Part shown: positions 31,022 through 38,909 of the stretch, piece after piece
How positions within the stretch are numbered: position 1 is the stretch's first letter
Layout of the letters: each line of letters begins with the position of its first letter
Source: an uncultured Sphingopyxis sp.
GTDB taxonomy: Bacteria; Pseudomonadota; Alphaproteobacteria; Sphingomonadales; Sphingomonadaceae
DNA: 64,000 nucleotides
Direction of reading: 5' to 3'
Assembly: GCF_900078365.1 (NCBI RefSeq)
Contig: NZ_LT598653.1
Location: 1,240,001 to 1,304,000 of the forward strand
Position numbers and translations under genes: made by a program
The notes under the pieces: model-generated
What the model was told of the DNA's origin: nothing
Databases searched by the model: none
The model's input: only the letters and a program-made list of their open reading frames with translations

Positions 31022-32326
31022 CTAATCGGCGACAGCATTGTAGCCTGCCCGCATCGTGCCTGACGGGCCGATCTCGATCAGGATGTTGTTGCAGCCGCCC
31101 GGCGCCTCGTCGGCATCGGGGCCGATCTTGCTCGGGTTGAGTTCGCAGGCGCGCCTCTCGTCTTCGATCTGATAGAGATCGTCTCGATCGGTACGAAAAA
31201 CCTCGCCGCGGCTCTCGAGTTCGGACACGATCTCGGGATCGGGGAGCCGGACGCGTCTGTAAGGATAGGGACCCGACGAGATCGCATAGATCGAGGCGCC
31301 GACGGCATCGAGAAAGGCGCGCCTCGAGGAGGTGAGGCTGCCGTGATGGCCGACGACGAGGACGTCCGAGCGGAGATCTGTGGCGCAGCACGCGATGAGC
31401 TTGGCCTCGATGCTGCTCGGCCGCGGCGCCGTGGCGGGCAATTCGCGTTCGCCGCCCTCGGCATCGCCCGCGAGCAGGATCCGTTTGTTCCCGAGATCGA
31501 GCCGAACGACGACGCTGTTGCCATTGGGGTCGGCGTAGTTTCGCGGATCGCGATAGAGGAATTGCATGCGCGCGCCGGCGCCGAGCGGCACGGGCGCCGC
31601 GTCCATCATCGTGCCTTCGCGCACGATGATGGTGCCGTTGCACCCGCTCCCCGAGAAGGTCACGGTCCGCGTCGCATTCGCGGCGACCGCGTCATGATAT
31701 TGGACGCCCGGCTCGGCCATCGCGGCTTTGAGGAAATGGCAATAGCCGTCGGTCTTGTTGACGCGCCCCGACTCCCAGACATGGCCGACCGCGAAGCGGC
31801 GGAAGACGTCGGGCATCAGCTGGAGATGATCCTTGTGCGGATGACTGAGGATCAGATGGTCGATGCGCGCAAGGCCGGGACGCACGGCCTCGATATAGGC
31901 GACGACGCGGTTCTCGTCGCCGTCGTGGAGATCATCTTGGCTTCCGGCGTCGTAGAGTAGCGCGAAATCCCGGCCCTCGACGAATATGGCGAGCCCGGTT
32001 CCGACGTCGATCACATGGACCTTGTAAGCCGCGCTCGTCAGCGCTTCGCCCGGCGGGGCGCCGCCGACCACCAGCGTCCATGCCTTGCTGACATAGCCCT
32101 GCGTGCCGTCGGGCAGCTCGACGCGGTACCAGCCGCTCACTTCGCCGACGAGCCGCGCGCTGTCGCCGGGGCGCAGGCGGCCGAGGATGGGGGTATCGGT
32201 GGAAGGCCCTTCGCGAACCAGGACCGCGCTCGACACGCGCGCGCTCGGCACGATGTCGTCCGCCGCGGCGCGCGAGGCGCCGAGCAGGGAGAGCAGAAGC
32301 AGAATGGCAAGTGTCAGCGCACGCAT
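31022..32326 (-). CDS. Exported SH3-domain MBL-fold hydrolase (ComEC-like)
   Basis: The 434-residue protein has a signal peptide ('RALTLAILLLLSLLGASRAA'). A bacterial SH3 domain follows at about residues 30-85 ('VLVREGPSTDTPILGRLRPG', 'GWYRVELPDGTQGYV'). The ComEC-type metallo-beta-lactamase domain has 'VIDVGTGLAIFVEG', the metal motif 'LILSHPHKDHLQLMPD', 'RILLAGDAEGGERE' and 'VLVVGHHGSLTSSR'. ComEC-like MBL proteins are hydrolases, some acting on nucleic acids or phosphodiesters. It opens the operon that continues with the DUF2235 gene 20 bp downstream. The predicted export contrasts with the cytoplasmic partners. Confidence 0.85.
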   Translation of the reverse strand: MRALTLAILLLLSLLGASRAAADDIVPSARVSSAVLVREGPSTDTPILGRLRPGDSARLVGEVSGWYRVELPDGTQGYVSKAWTLVVGGAPPGEALTSAAYKVHVIDVGTGLAIFVEGRDFALLYDAGSQDDLHDGDENRVVAYIEAVRPGLARIDHLILSHPHKDHLQLMPDVFRRFAVGHVWESGRVNKTDGYCHFLKAAMAEPGVQYHDAVAANATRTVTFSGSGCNGTIIVREGTMMDAAPVPLGAGARMQFLYRDPRNYADPNGNSVVVRLDLGNKRILLAGDAEGGERELPATAPRPSSIEAKLIACCATDLRSDVLVVGHHGSLTSSRRAFLDAVGASIYAISSGPYPYRRVRLPDPEIVSELESRGEVFRTDRDDLYQIEDERRACELNPSKIGPDADEAPGGCNNILIEIGPSGTMRAGYNAVAD

Positions 32327-32378
32327 GGCATGTTCCCCCTATTCCCCTGTTCCTCTTAGCGCGCGGAGAGCGCGGCGG

Positions 32379-32801
32379 CTATGTCGCCCCCAGCCGGTCG
32401 CGATGCAGGAAATCGCGCAAATAGCGTTCCATCTCGTCGATCCCTTGTTCGCTAAGCATGACGCGGACGTTGCCGTCCTCCTCGGCGGACGACGAGCGTA
32501 TCACCAGCTCCTTTTCGATGAGAAGGGCGAGCCAGCGCAGCGCGGTGGTGCTCGCCGTCGCCGCGGCCGTGCAAAGCCGGTCGATGGGAACCGGCTGCCC
32601 GCGATGATGCTGGACGTAGAGATCGAGCAGCATGTCCCACGCGGGTTCGGCGAAGAGATCGTAGCGGATGAGGCTGTCGCGGCGCCGGCGATTGTGGAAC
32701 TCGCTTCGCGCGATGGCCGCGAGCTGATCCTGCTCATTGCCGCCGGGGGGAGGGATGTCGCCGGCGCCGTTCGGCCCGGGCTCGTCGGGCTCCGAGGTCA
32801 C
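32379..32801 (-). CDS. Winged-helix DNA-binding protein (paralogue of 35760 gene)
   Basis: A 140-residue protein from GTG 32801, whose start overlaps the radC stop (GTGA). After a Gly/Pro-rich leader comes 'RYDLFAEPAWDMLLDLYVQH', then 'CTAAATASTTALRWLALLIE' and 'VMLSEQGIDEMERYLRDF', a MarR-like winged helix. The gene at 35760 encodes the same signature 'ADPAWDMMLDLYAAH' and 'PATTALRWIKTMVEDG', so the two are paralogues flanking the block between them. The role is probably regulatory. The 52-bp gap to the MBL gene suggests it could be in or control that operon. Confidence 0.78.
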   Translation of the reverse strand: MTSEPDEPGPNGAGDIPPPGGNEQDQLAAIARSEFHNRRRRDSLIRYDLFAEPAWDMLLDLYVQHHRGQPVPIDRLCTAAATASTTALRWLALLIEKELVIRSSSAEEDGNVRVMLSEQGIDEMERYLRDFLHRDRLGAT

Positions 32802-33382
32802 AGCAGACCCCTTTCGCGCATGCTGACCATATCGGCTCCGGCAAGAATGAGATGGTCGAGAAGCTGGACGCCGACCGCCTGGGTCAGATCGGCGATGCGG
32901 CGCGTCAATCTGATGTCTTCCGCACTCGGCTCGGCCGATCCCGACGGGTGGTTGTGCGCGAGGATGACGCCCTGCGCGCCGACGTCGAATGCCCGGCCGA
33001 GCAGCCGGCGCAGATCGCCTTCGACATGGCCGGCCCCGCCTTGCGCCAGCAGTTCGTCGGCGAGATAGCCCCAATCCTGCGCGACGAAGGTCGCGTGCAG
33101 GCATTCGGTGGGCGATTTCGCGATGACGCTGCGCAGATAGTCGCGAAAGCGCGGGTCACGGATCGAGACCTGCGTTCTTGCGACCTGCTCGCGCAGCCCG
33201 GCCTTGATGAGGGCGCGGGCGGCGACGATCGCGCCAACCAGATCGTGGTCGCGGCCGAGCGCGGCGGCGAGTTGCCCGGATGAGGCGTCGAGCGCGCGCC
33301 CGAGGCTTCCGAAATGGGCGATCAGCCGGACGGCGGCGTCGTCCGCGCGGTCGCCGGCGAAGGGTTCGAGGAGGTGCGCCAC
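32798..33382 (-). CDS. radC: RadC-family JAB/MPN+ protein
   Basis: From GTG 33382 the product is 194 residues. It carries the RadC JAMM metal motif 'VILAHNHPSGSAEPSAEDIR' and the C-terminal 'LLDHLILAGADMVSMRERGL'; the N-terminal HhH-like part is short ('IAHFGSLGRALDASSGQLAA'). Despite the name, a repair role is doubtful; RadC genes are frequent in mobile and defence islands. The start is uncertain: an ATG at 33565 is in frame but lies deep in the upstream membrane-protein gene. GTG 33382 also overlaps that gene by about 60 bases. Its stop overlaps the winged-helix gene start. Confidence 0.83.
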   Translation of the reverse strand: MAHLLEPFAGDRADDAAVRLIAHFGSLGRALDASSGQLAAALGRDHDLVGAIVAARALIKAGLREQVARTQVSIRDPRFRDYLRSVIAKSPTECLHATFVAQDWGYLADELLAQGGAGHVEGDLRRLLGRAFDVGAQGVILAHNHPSGSAEPSAEDIRLTRRIADLTQAVGVQLLDHLILAGADMVSMRERGLL

Positions 33383-33819
33383 GACCGGTATGGCCCGCGG
33401 CGCCGCGTCCGCATCGCATGACGCCAGATGCCGCCCGCCAGGATCAGGAGCAGTGCGTAATAAGGGACATAGTTCATCAGGAAATAAGCGAGTTCCGCAA
33501 TCTTCCGGCTCTCCTCGCGAGCGAAGTGCGAAACGACCGAGACCAGCTGAAACGCCGATAGCCATAAAGGATAGACCCTGTTCGCCTTGAGCGCGACGCC
33601 GATGAAGACCGCCGCGACGAGCATATCGATGACGAGGTGACCGATATCGACCGATCCGTAGATCGTCCCGCGCCCGACGAGGGCATGATAGACACGGTCC
33701 GCAACATTCATCGCGAGGAGCGCCGCCGCGCAGATCCGTTCGGGACCGGCTCCCCAGCGCAGCGCCGCCACGCCGAGAATCGCGACCGTCAGGAAGTTGA
33801 AGGACCAGATCCAGCTCAC
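33322..33819 (-). CDS. Small polytopic membrane protein, function unknown
   Basis: The 165-residue protein has about five hydrophobic segments: residues 3-19, 29-45, 60-80, 85-98 and 113-133. The C-terminal tail is cytoplasmic and basic, and the last 20 residues overlap the radC start in another frame. No conserved catalytic motif is apparent. It lies upstream of radC on the same strand and may be cotranscribed. Confidence 0.7.
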   Translation of the reverse strand: MSWIWSFNFLTVAILGVAALRWGAGPERICAAALLAMNVADRVYHALVGRGTIYGSVDIGHLVIDMLVAAVFIGVALKANRVYPLWLSAFQLVSVVSHFAREESRKIAELAYFLMNYVPYYALLLILAGGIWRHAMRTRRRGPYRSWRTSSNPSPATARTTPPSG

Positions 33820-33857
33820 CCGGTGAAACTGGCCCCGCGCGGCGGCGCCGTCAATCG

Positions 33858-34205
33858 TCAGGCAACCGCCTGTTGCCCGTCCTCTCCGGCAGCAAAGACC
33901 TGCGTGTCGTCGTGACCCGGCATGCCCGTGATCAGCGTCTTGTCGGCGACGAGCGCATTATGCGTGCGAAAGACGTCGTTCGCGCCGCTGATGTCCGACT
34001 GGATCGCGCGGCCGAGCCGGATGATCGCTTCCTGGCCGATGTGCGGCGCGGGAATATCCTCGATCTGGCGCGCCCGCAGGATCGAGCTCATCACGTCGAG
34101 CTTGGCAAGCAGGCTTTCGTCGGCCTTGGCTTCGGCCGCCCGGATCTGGTTGCGGATGCGCATCATATAGGCGGGAACCGGTGCGGTCGGATCGGAAATG
34201 GTCAT
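33858..34205 (-). CDS. Conserved-looking hypothetical protein, 115 residues
   Basis: From ATG 34205 ('MTISDPTAPVPAYMMRIRNQ') the protein is helical and soluble, with 'AEAKADESLLAKLDVMSSIL' and 'IGQEAIIRLGRAIQSDI' heptad-like stretches. No known domain is recognised. The frame is consistently GC3-biased, which supports it being real. It lies between the LuxR-HTH membrane gene and the membrane-protein gene, all on the minus strand. Its stop is 38 bp from the next gene. Confidence 0.65.
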   Translation of the reverse strand: MTISDPTAPVPAYMMRIRNQIRAAEAKADESLLAKLDVMSSILRARQIEDIPAPHIGQEAIIRLGRAIQSDISGANDVFRTHNALVADKTLITGMPGHDDTQVFAAGEDGQQAVA

Positions 34206-34268
34206 TATCGTCCCCCGGCCCATGCGCTCGCGGCCATGGGCTCATCATCTTGTCGTCGATGAGGGCGG

Positions 34269-34820
34269 CTAGCTGCCGAGCGCATCCGTGATCGCCTGCG
34301 CCGCGGCAAGGCCGAGGACCAGGCTGGCGATGAGCGCGAACAGGATGATCGCGATCGCCGCACCACGGGTGAGCGCGGCATTGTCACCGTCGAGCACCCT
34401 CGGGACGATCCTTTGCTCTTCCGGTCTCGTCCAGGGCGCGTCGAGCGTCATCTCGAGCGAGTCCCTGAAAGCGAGGCCGGCCTCGCGGTCGTCCTGCGGC
34501 TCTCCTTCCGGGCCGGGCGGGGTTCCGGCGAGATCAATTATTTGCTTGGTAGCTTCTACACATGCGGGAGCACCCGGTATTTGCCGGAAATCGCGCGGTC
34601 TTTCGCGGTAGCGCTGCGCGAGCTGCGCGCGCGTGATGCCGCCGAAGCGCGACCGCAATATCTCGATATGACGGTTGACCGCCGATTCCGAGGTTCGAAG
34701 TTTGGCGGCAATTTCCTTGCTGGTGAGGCTTCTTGCGAGAAGGCCGAGAACCGCCGCCTGCTTTTCGGTCAGCAATTCGAATTCGTCGGGTTTTGATTTC
34801 GAGTCATTATGCGTCGGCAT
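34269..34820 (-). CDS. LuxR-type HTH protein with C-terminal membrane anchor
   Basis: The 183-residue protein starts with a LuxR HTH rather than ending with it: 'LTEKQAAVLGLLARSLTSKE' and 'IAAKLRTSESAVNRHIEILR' at residues 17-58. A polar linker and one C-terminal membrane helix ('GAAIAIILFALIASLVLGLA') follow, with a very short periplasmic end. The DNA-binding domain would therefore be tethered to the inner membrane. No sensor domain is evident. It is divergent from the small genes at 35003 and beyond. Confidence 0.8.
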   Translation of the reverse strand: MPTHNDSKSKPDEFELLTEKQAAVLGLLARSLTSKEIAAKLRTSESAVNRHIEILRSRFGGITRAQLAQRYRERPRDFRQIPGAPACVEATKQIIDLAGTPPGPEGEPQDDREAGLAFRDSLEMTLDAPWTRPEEQRIVPRVLDGDNAALTRGAAIAIILFALIASLVLGLAAAQAITDALGS

Positions 34821-35002
34821 CGTGGCGCCATATTAACCATAAGTTACCGCTACGGCAAAAGGCCGTTTCCCATAATCGGGTGGAGATGTTGCCAATATGG
34901 TGACGATCGTGGGAGCCGGGTGATTACGCGGGTGATGCGCCGGATCTCCAATTTTGCGTGAGCGGGCTTTCCTACAATCCTCCCCGATGCCATCATTGCC
35001 GC

Positions 35003-35128
35003 ATGAAGGAACGGGACTCGAATAAATGGCGCGATCGTGCACTTGCGATCGAATTCTGGATCGCGACCATCGTGGTCGGCAGTTCCTTCCTCGTCGGCGC
35101 CTGGCAGATGGTGCGCCGCTTGTTCTAG
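35003..35128 (+). CDS. 41-residue single-span membrane protein
   Basis: ATG 35003 opens a short frame: a polar, charged N-terminus 'MKERDSNKWRDRALAIEF', one membrane helix 'WIATIVVGSSFLVGAW', then 'QMVRRLF'. The positive charges on both sides and its good codon bias favour a real small membrane protein. The ribosome site is weak. Function is unknown. A promoter would have to lie in the spacer shared with the divergent LuxR-HTH gene. Confidence 0.5.
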   Translation: MKERDSNKWRDRALAIEFWIATIVVGSSFLVGAWQMVRRLF

Positions 35129-35170
35129 CCCCGCATCCACGCGGGAGAATGGACGAAGAGATCGGACACC

Positions 35171-35368
35171 ATGTCGCCTGAGGAGCATTTCTGGGCCTGC
35201 GCGCTCGCGATCGAACGCCAGCATGGCACGCGGGCCGCGGTCGTGGTGGCCGAACGGATCGGGGCTCTGGCGCTCGCCGGCGACCGCGAAGGCATCGCGA
35301 TGTGGAAAGCCATCGCAGCCTGCCTCGACGAACTGATCAAGGCGCAAAACGGGACACAAGGCCACTAA
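35171..35368 (+). CDS. DUF6961-like small protein
   Basis: A 65-residue protein with the pattern 'MSPEEHFWACALAIERQHGT' followed by 'VAERIGALALAGDREGIAMW' and 'KAIAACLDEL'. This matches a small sphingomonad family (DUF6961) I recall, of unknown function, often one helix-rich domain. It lies 42 bp after the tiny membrane gene on the same strand. ATG 35171 follows a GAGATCGG-like weak ribosome site. Confidence 0.72.
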   Translation: MSPEEHFWACALAIERQHGTRAAVVVAERIGALALAGDREGIAMWKAIAACLDELIKAQNGTQGH

Positions 35369-35507
35369 TCTGCCCGGATCGTTACCCGGATAGGGTCATT
35401 TTGGCGAGGAAAAGGTTCCCGCACGCCGCTGAGTTTGCTATTCGCCGCGCGCCTCGCCATCAGCACCTGGCTGGTCTGGACGAGAGGCCGACAAGGCGCA
35501 GGGCATT

Positions 35508-35711
35508 ATGGCGGAGGATATCGAGAGGTTGCAGGCTGTCCGCGCGATCCGCGATGCGCTGGTCGAGCAGATGCTTCGTCTCGACCAGCTCGGCGACAGC
35601 CGCACCGCAGCCGACCTCAGCCCGGCGATCGATCGCCTCAATCGCGAACTCGGCGAAACCCCGAGCGACGAGGAAATCGAACGGCTGCGGCGCAATCTTT
35701 TCATGAATTGA
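35508..35711 (+). CDS. Small helical protein, 67 residues, unknown
   Basis: The protein 'MAEDIERLQAVRAIRDALVE' continues with 'QMLRLDQLGDSRTAADLSPA' and 'LNRELGETPSDEEIERLRR'. It is strongly helical and charged, possibly a short coiled coil. There is no domain I know. It converges with the winged-helix gene at 35760. It could be an adaptor or anti-regulator, but nothing in the sequence proves that. Confidence 0.6.
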   Translation: MAEDIERLQAVRAIRDALVEQMLRLDQLGDSRTAADLSPAIDRLNRELGETPSDEEIERLRRNLFMN

Positions 35712-35759
35712 CGTTCCCCGGCGCGTGGCCGTGGTGCGTATGCCGTTCTGCGGCTAGGG

Positions 35760-36347
35760 TCAGTCCTCGAAATTGTCGAAATATTCGTCGAGCCGGCAGC
35801 GCGTATCGTCGGCGAGGCTTACGATGATGCGCCGTCCGTCCTCGGGATCGGCGACGCGCACGAAGCGCCCGTCCTCGACCATCGTCTTGATCCAGCGCAG
35901 CGCCGTCGTCGCAGGAACCGCCGCCGCGATGCAGAGACTCGAAACCGATATTTCGCGCCGCTCATAATGCGCAGCATAGAGATCGAGCATCATGTCCCAG
36001 GCGGGATCGGCGAACAGGTCGGACGGGAAAAATTGATCGCGCTGCCGGCGCTTGCGAATGAGCCTGCGCACCAGCTTGGCGCGGCCGCTGTCGAAGCCTC
36101 TCGGGCCAGCATCGCCGTGCCGGTCGTCGAACGGAGCGCGCCCGAGGCTCCCGAATGAGGGTCTTGTCGCAGGCTCACGATGCGCGTGTCCGCCATGATG
36201 ATAATCCGCGGCTAGCGGCCGGAGGGAAGTGCCGGCCGATGGAGTGGAAACCTCTCCCATCAGCCTCCGCACCATGCGCTCGAGCTCGTCGAGACGCGCG
36301 TAGAGATCGCTATCCTGCGAGCCCGTTTCAGTGCCTATGCCCCCCAT
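35760..36347 (-). CDS. Winged-helix DNA-binding protein (paralogue of 32379 gene)
   Basis: The 195-residue protein has an N-terminal segment 'YARLDELERMVRRLMGEV' that could be a coiled coil, a His/Arg-rich linker, and a C-terminal winged helix 'SDLFADPAWDMMLDLYAAHY', 'SLCIAAAVPATTALRWIKTM' and 'DTRCRLDEYFDNFED'. The DNA-binding half is clearly homologous to the protein at 32379. It is probably a regulator; the added N-terminal helix may dimerise. Its upstream side is a 627-bp gene-free stretch. Confidence 0.78.
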   Translation of the reverse strand: MGGIGTETGSQDSDLYARLDELERMVRRLMGEVSTPSAGTSLRPLAADYHHGGHAHREPATRPSFGSLGRAPFDDRHGDAGPRGFDSGRAKLVRRLIRKRRQRDQFFPSDLFADPAWDMMLDLYAAHYERREISVSSLCIAAAVPATTALRWIKTMVEDGRFVRVADPEDGRRIIVSLADDTRCRLDEYFDNFED

Positions 36348-36974
36348 GCGTTGCCCTTTCCTCCGAAATGACGCAGCATTTATGTCCGATTTCTAGCATG
36401 GTTTCTGCGGCGTTTACATCCATTCCGGCGAGATCGGCGCCAAGCGCACCATCCACCTGGTCGTGATGTCCGTATCTTCCAGCCGAACAAGTCGCTGTCT
36501 GGGACAAGCTGCCATTTCCTATGTCTCTCGTGCGCGCGTGAAGCCGCCATCGACGATGGATGATCATGAGATATGTGCCGACTTCCCCCGGATCGGCTGC
36601 GGCGTCGCCGCGAAATGGACAGGTTCTCGATATCGGCGTCAAATCGGATCGATCGATGCGTTGTGCTGCAGCGCTTTTCGAGTCCGTGCGCTCAGCTTCG
36701 CGAGTCTCCAAGCGTAATTTCTCCAGTATGGCGCGGGATGCACTCGCGGCGGCGCCTTTGAATGTCTCCGCTATATATCGATGCCGGGTCCCCCGGGGGG
36801 GGCACCGGTTTCGGACCGGCGATACCCTTGCGCGACGAAACGGCTGCGGGGATGCAGCAGGAACACATCGCCGGCCGGGGCGCGGCCCTCCGCCCGCATT
36901 CAGCCCGGTCGCCGGACATCGAAATCGCGCGGAGCATTGCGGGCGCGCCAATAACTTATTCTCATCCCGGCTGG
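36348..36974. other. Gene-free 627-bp stretch
   Basis: No frame on either strand shows convincing codon bias, a ribosome site or a known family. The sequence is less GC-rich than its surroundings at 36350-36560 and contains a CCCCCGGGGGGGG run near 36785. It may be decayed DNA at the end of an inserted block. I found no tRNA fragment or obvious attachment-site repeat. Confidence 0.45.
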
Positions 36975-37958
36975 CTATTCCGGCGGATTGTTTGACTTGG
37001 GCCGAAAGCTCGCGCGATACTGGCGAGGGGTTACGCCGAGCCGCTGAGTGAAAATTGTCCGCATGCGGTCGGTGGTCCCGAAGCCACAATCGAAGGCAAC
37101 AGCCTTGAGCGGCCGTTCACTCGCTTCGAGCATCCCGCGCGCGGCATCGACCCGCGCACGTTCGACAAACTCGTGCGGCGTAATGCCCGTTTCCTGCACG
37201 AAATGGCGCGCCAGCCCCCGCGCGCTCATCCCCACCTGCTTTGCAAGACTGTCCAGCCTATGCCGCGCGCCGAGATTGGCGGTCACATAATGCTGAATGC
37301 GCGCGATGGGCGATTCTGGATCCGCCGGCGCATTGAGATACGGGCTGAACTGCGACTGCCCGCCCTGCCGCTGGGCGACGACGACCAGTCGTTTGGCGAC
37401 CGCGACCGCCACGGCTTGCCCGTGGCGTTCGCCGACCAATGCGAGTGCGAGGTCGATCCCTGCGGTAACACCTGCGGAGGTGAGGAGGCGACCATCGCGC
37501 AAGTGGATGCGGTCATGCTCGACATGGGCCGCGGGAAATCGGTCGGCGAGCTTTTGCGCGATTTGCCAGTGCGTCGTCACCCGCTTGCCGTCGAGTAATC
37601 CCGCATGGCCGAGTGCAAAGGCGCCGGTACAGATCGATCCGTAGAGGCTCGCACGCGATGGCGCTTGTTCGAGCCATGCGCGCATCGCGGGTTCGGGTTC
37701 GATGTAGGGCAGCGCCGGGCCGCCGGCGACAAGCAAGATGTCGAAGCCGCCGAGCGCCTCTTCGAAAACTAGGTCCGCAACCATTTGCATGCGGTTTGAC
37801 GCGCGAACGGCATTGCGCGTCGCTCCGACCAGCAGGACCTCATAGCCTTCGCCCTCCGGCACAAACATATTGGCTTCGGCGAATACGTCGAGCGGTCCTG
37901 CAACATCGAGCGCCTGGACACCGTCATGGATCGCGATTGCGACTCTCTGCATCACCAT
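36975..37958 (-). CDS. GlxA-type regulator: DJ-1/PfpI domain plus AraC HTH
   Basis: The 327-residue protein has an N-terminal DJ-1/PfpI-like amidotransferase domain ('GGFDILLVAGGPALPYIEPE', nucleophile-elbow Cys in 'LYGSICTGAFALGHAGLLDG'). A C-terminal double AraC HTH follows: 'RLDSLAKQVGMSARGLARHF' and 'LKAVAFDCGFGTTDRMRTIF'. Such regulators sense a small molecule through the first domain. It is divergent from a cyanamide-hydratase-like HD gene, a common arrangement for a regulator and its target. The 227-bp spacer should hold both promoters. Confidence 0.9.
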   Translation of the reverse strand: MVMQRVAIAIHDGVQALDVAGPLDVFAEANMFVPEGEGYEVLLVGATRNAVRASNRMQMVADLVFEEALGGFDILLVAGGPALPYIEPEPAMRAWLEQAPSRASLYGSICTGAFALGHAGLLDGKRVTTHWQIAQKLADRFPAAHVEHDRIHLRDGRLLTSAGVTAGIDLALALVGERHGQAVAVAVAKRLVVVAQRQGGQSQFSPYLNAPADPESPIARIQHYVTANLGARHRLDSLAKQVGMSARGLARHFVQETGITPHEFVERARVDAARGMLEASERPLKAVAFDCGFGTTDRMRTIFTQRLGVTPRQYRASFRPKSNNPPE

Positions 37959-38185
37959 GATCGTCTTCTTCGCTCAGTTGGCTCGATCCGGCGCCTGCTT
38001 GTCCCGATTCGGTGCCGCGCGTCCGTTGCGATCATGGCGTCGCGCGCCCAAAAAGACAGCAGGGATTGCGCCGGCGCTTCCCCGATCCCCGCCGGCGCAG
38101 TCCCCGCCATTTACGCCATCCGCACGGCCCTCGCCAATGGCGCTTTTGCGCCAGGGCGGAGCCTTGCCAAAAGCAGGAGCACATC

Positions 38186-38830
38186 ATGATCGATACCATC
38201 GCCGGAATCCGCGTTCCCGACAGCGCGATCGCCCGCGCCGCGACCCAGCTCGTCCGCGACACCGAGGACGATCTGCTTTTCAATCACAGCCGCCGCGTCT
38301 TTTTCTGGGGCGCGCTGACGGGGGAACGCCGCGGCCTCGCCTATGACGCCGAACTGCTCTATCTCGCCGCGATGTTCCACGACATGGGGCTGACGGGCGC
38401 CTATTCGAGCGCGGACCTGCGCTTCGAGGTCGACGGCGCCAACACGGCGCGCGATTTCATGAAGAGCTACAGCGTATTCGAGCGCGACATCGAGGACGTG
38501 TGGACCGCGATCGCGCTCCACACGACCCCCGGCGTCCCCGAGCATATGCGCCCGACGATCGCGCTGACGACCGCCGGGGTCGAGATGGACGTGCTCGGTA
38601 TCGCCTATCACGACTTCACGCAGGAGCAACGCGACCATGTCTGCGCGCACCATCCGCGCGAGGCCAATTTCAAGGAAGCGATCATCGAGCATTTCGCGCA
38701 GGGCATCATCAAAAAGCCCGAAACGACGTTCGGCAACGTCAAGGCCGACGTCCTCGCGCTGAAGGAGCCCGAGCATTTCGTTCGCGGCAATTTCTGCTCG
38801 ATCATCCTCGGCTCGGCCTGGCCGATCTAG
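38186..38830 (+). CDS. HD-domain protein, cyanamide-hydratase (Ddi2)-like, cytoplasmic
   Basis: The 214-residue protein has the metal-binding HD order: 'LLFNHSRRVFFWGALTGE' (first His), 'LLYLAAMFHDMGLT' (HD pair), 'WTAIALHTTPGVPEHMRPTI' (later His) and 'DVLGIAYHDFTQEQRDHV'. The overall pattern resembles fungal cyanamide hydratase and its bacterial homologues. ATG 38186 has an AGGAGC site. It is divergent from a GlxA-type regulator and is followed by an exported paralogue. The physiological substrate is unknown; nitriles, isonitriles or cyanamide are guesses from the family. Confidence 0.82.
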   Translation: MIDTIAGIRVPDSAIARAATQLVRDTEDDLLFNHSRRVFFWGALTGERRGLAYDAELLYLAAMFHDMGLTGAYSSADLRFEVDGANTARDFMKSYSVFERDIEDVWTAIALHTTPGVPEHMRPTIALTTAGVEMDVLGIAYHDFTQEQRDHVCAHHPREANFKEAIIEHFAQGIIKKPETTFGNVKADVLALKEPEHFVRGNFCSIILGSAWPI

Positions 38831-38909
38831 GCCAGCGCTCCATCATCAATCGCCGCCTGTCCCGCGACCGCGAGCGAGCGGGAAACCGGCAGACCGGAAA
38901 GGCAATGCA

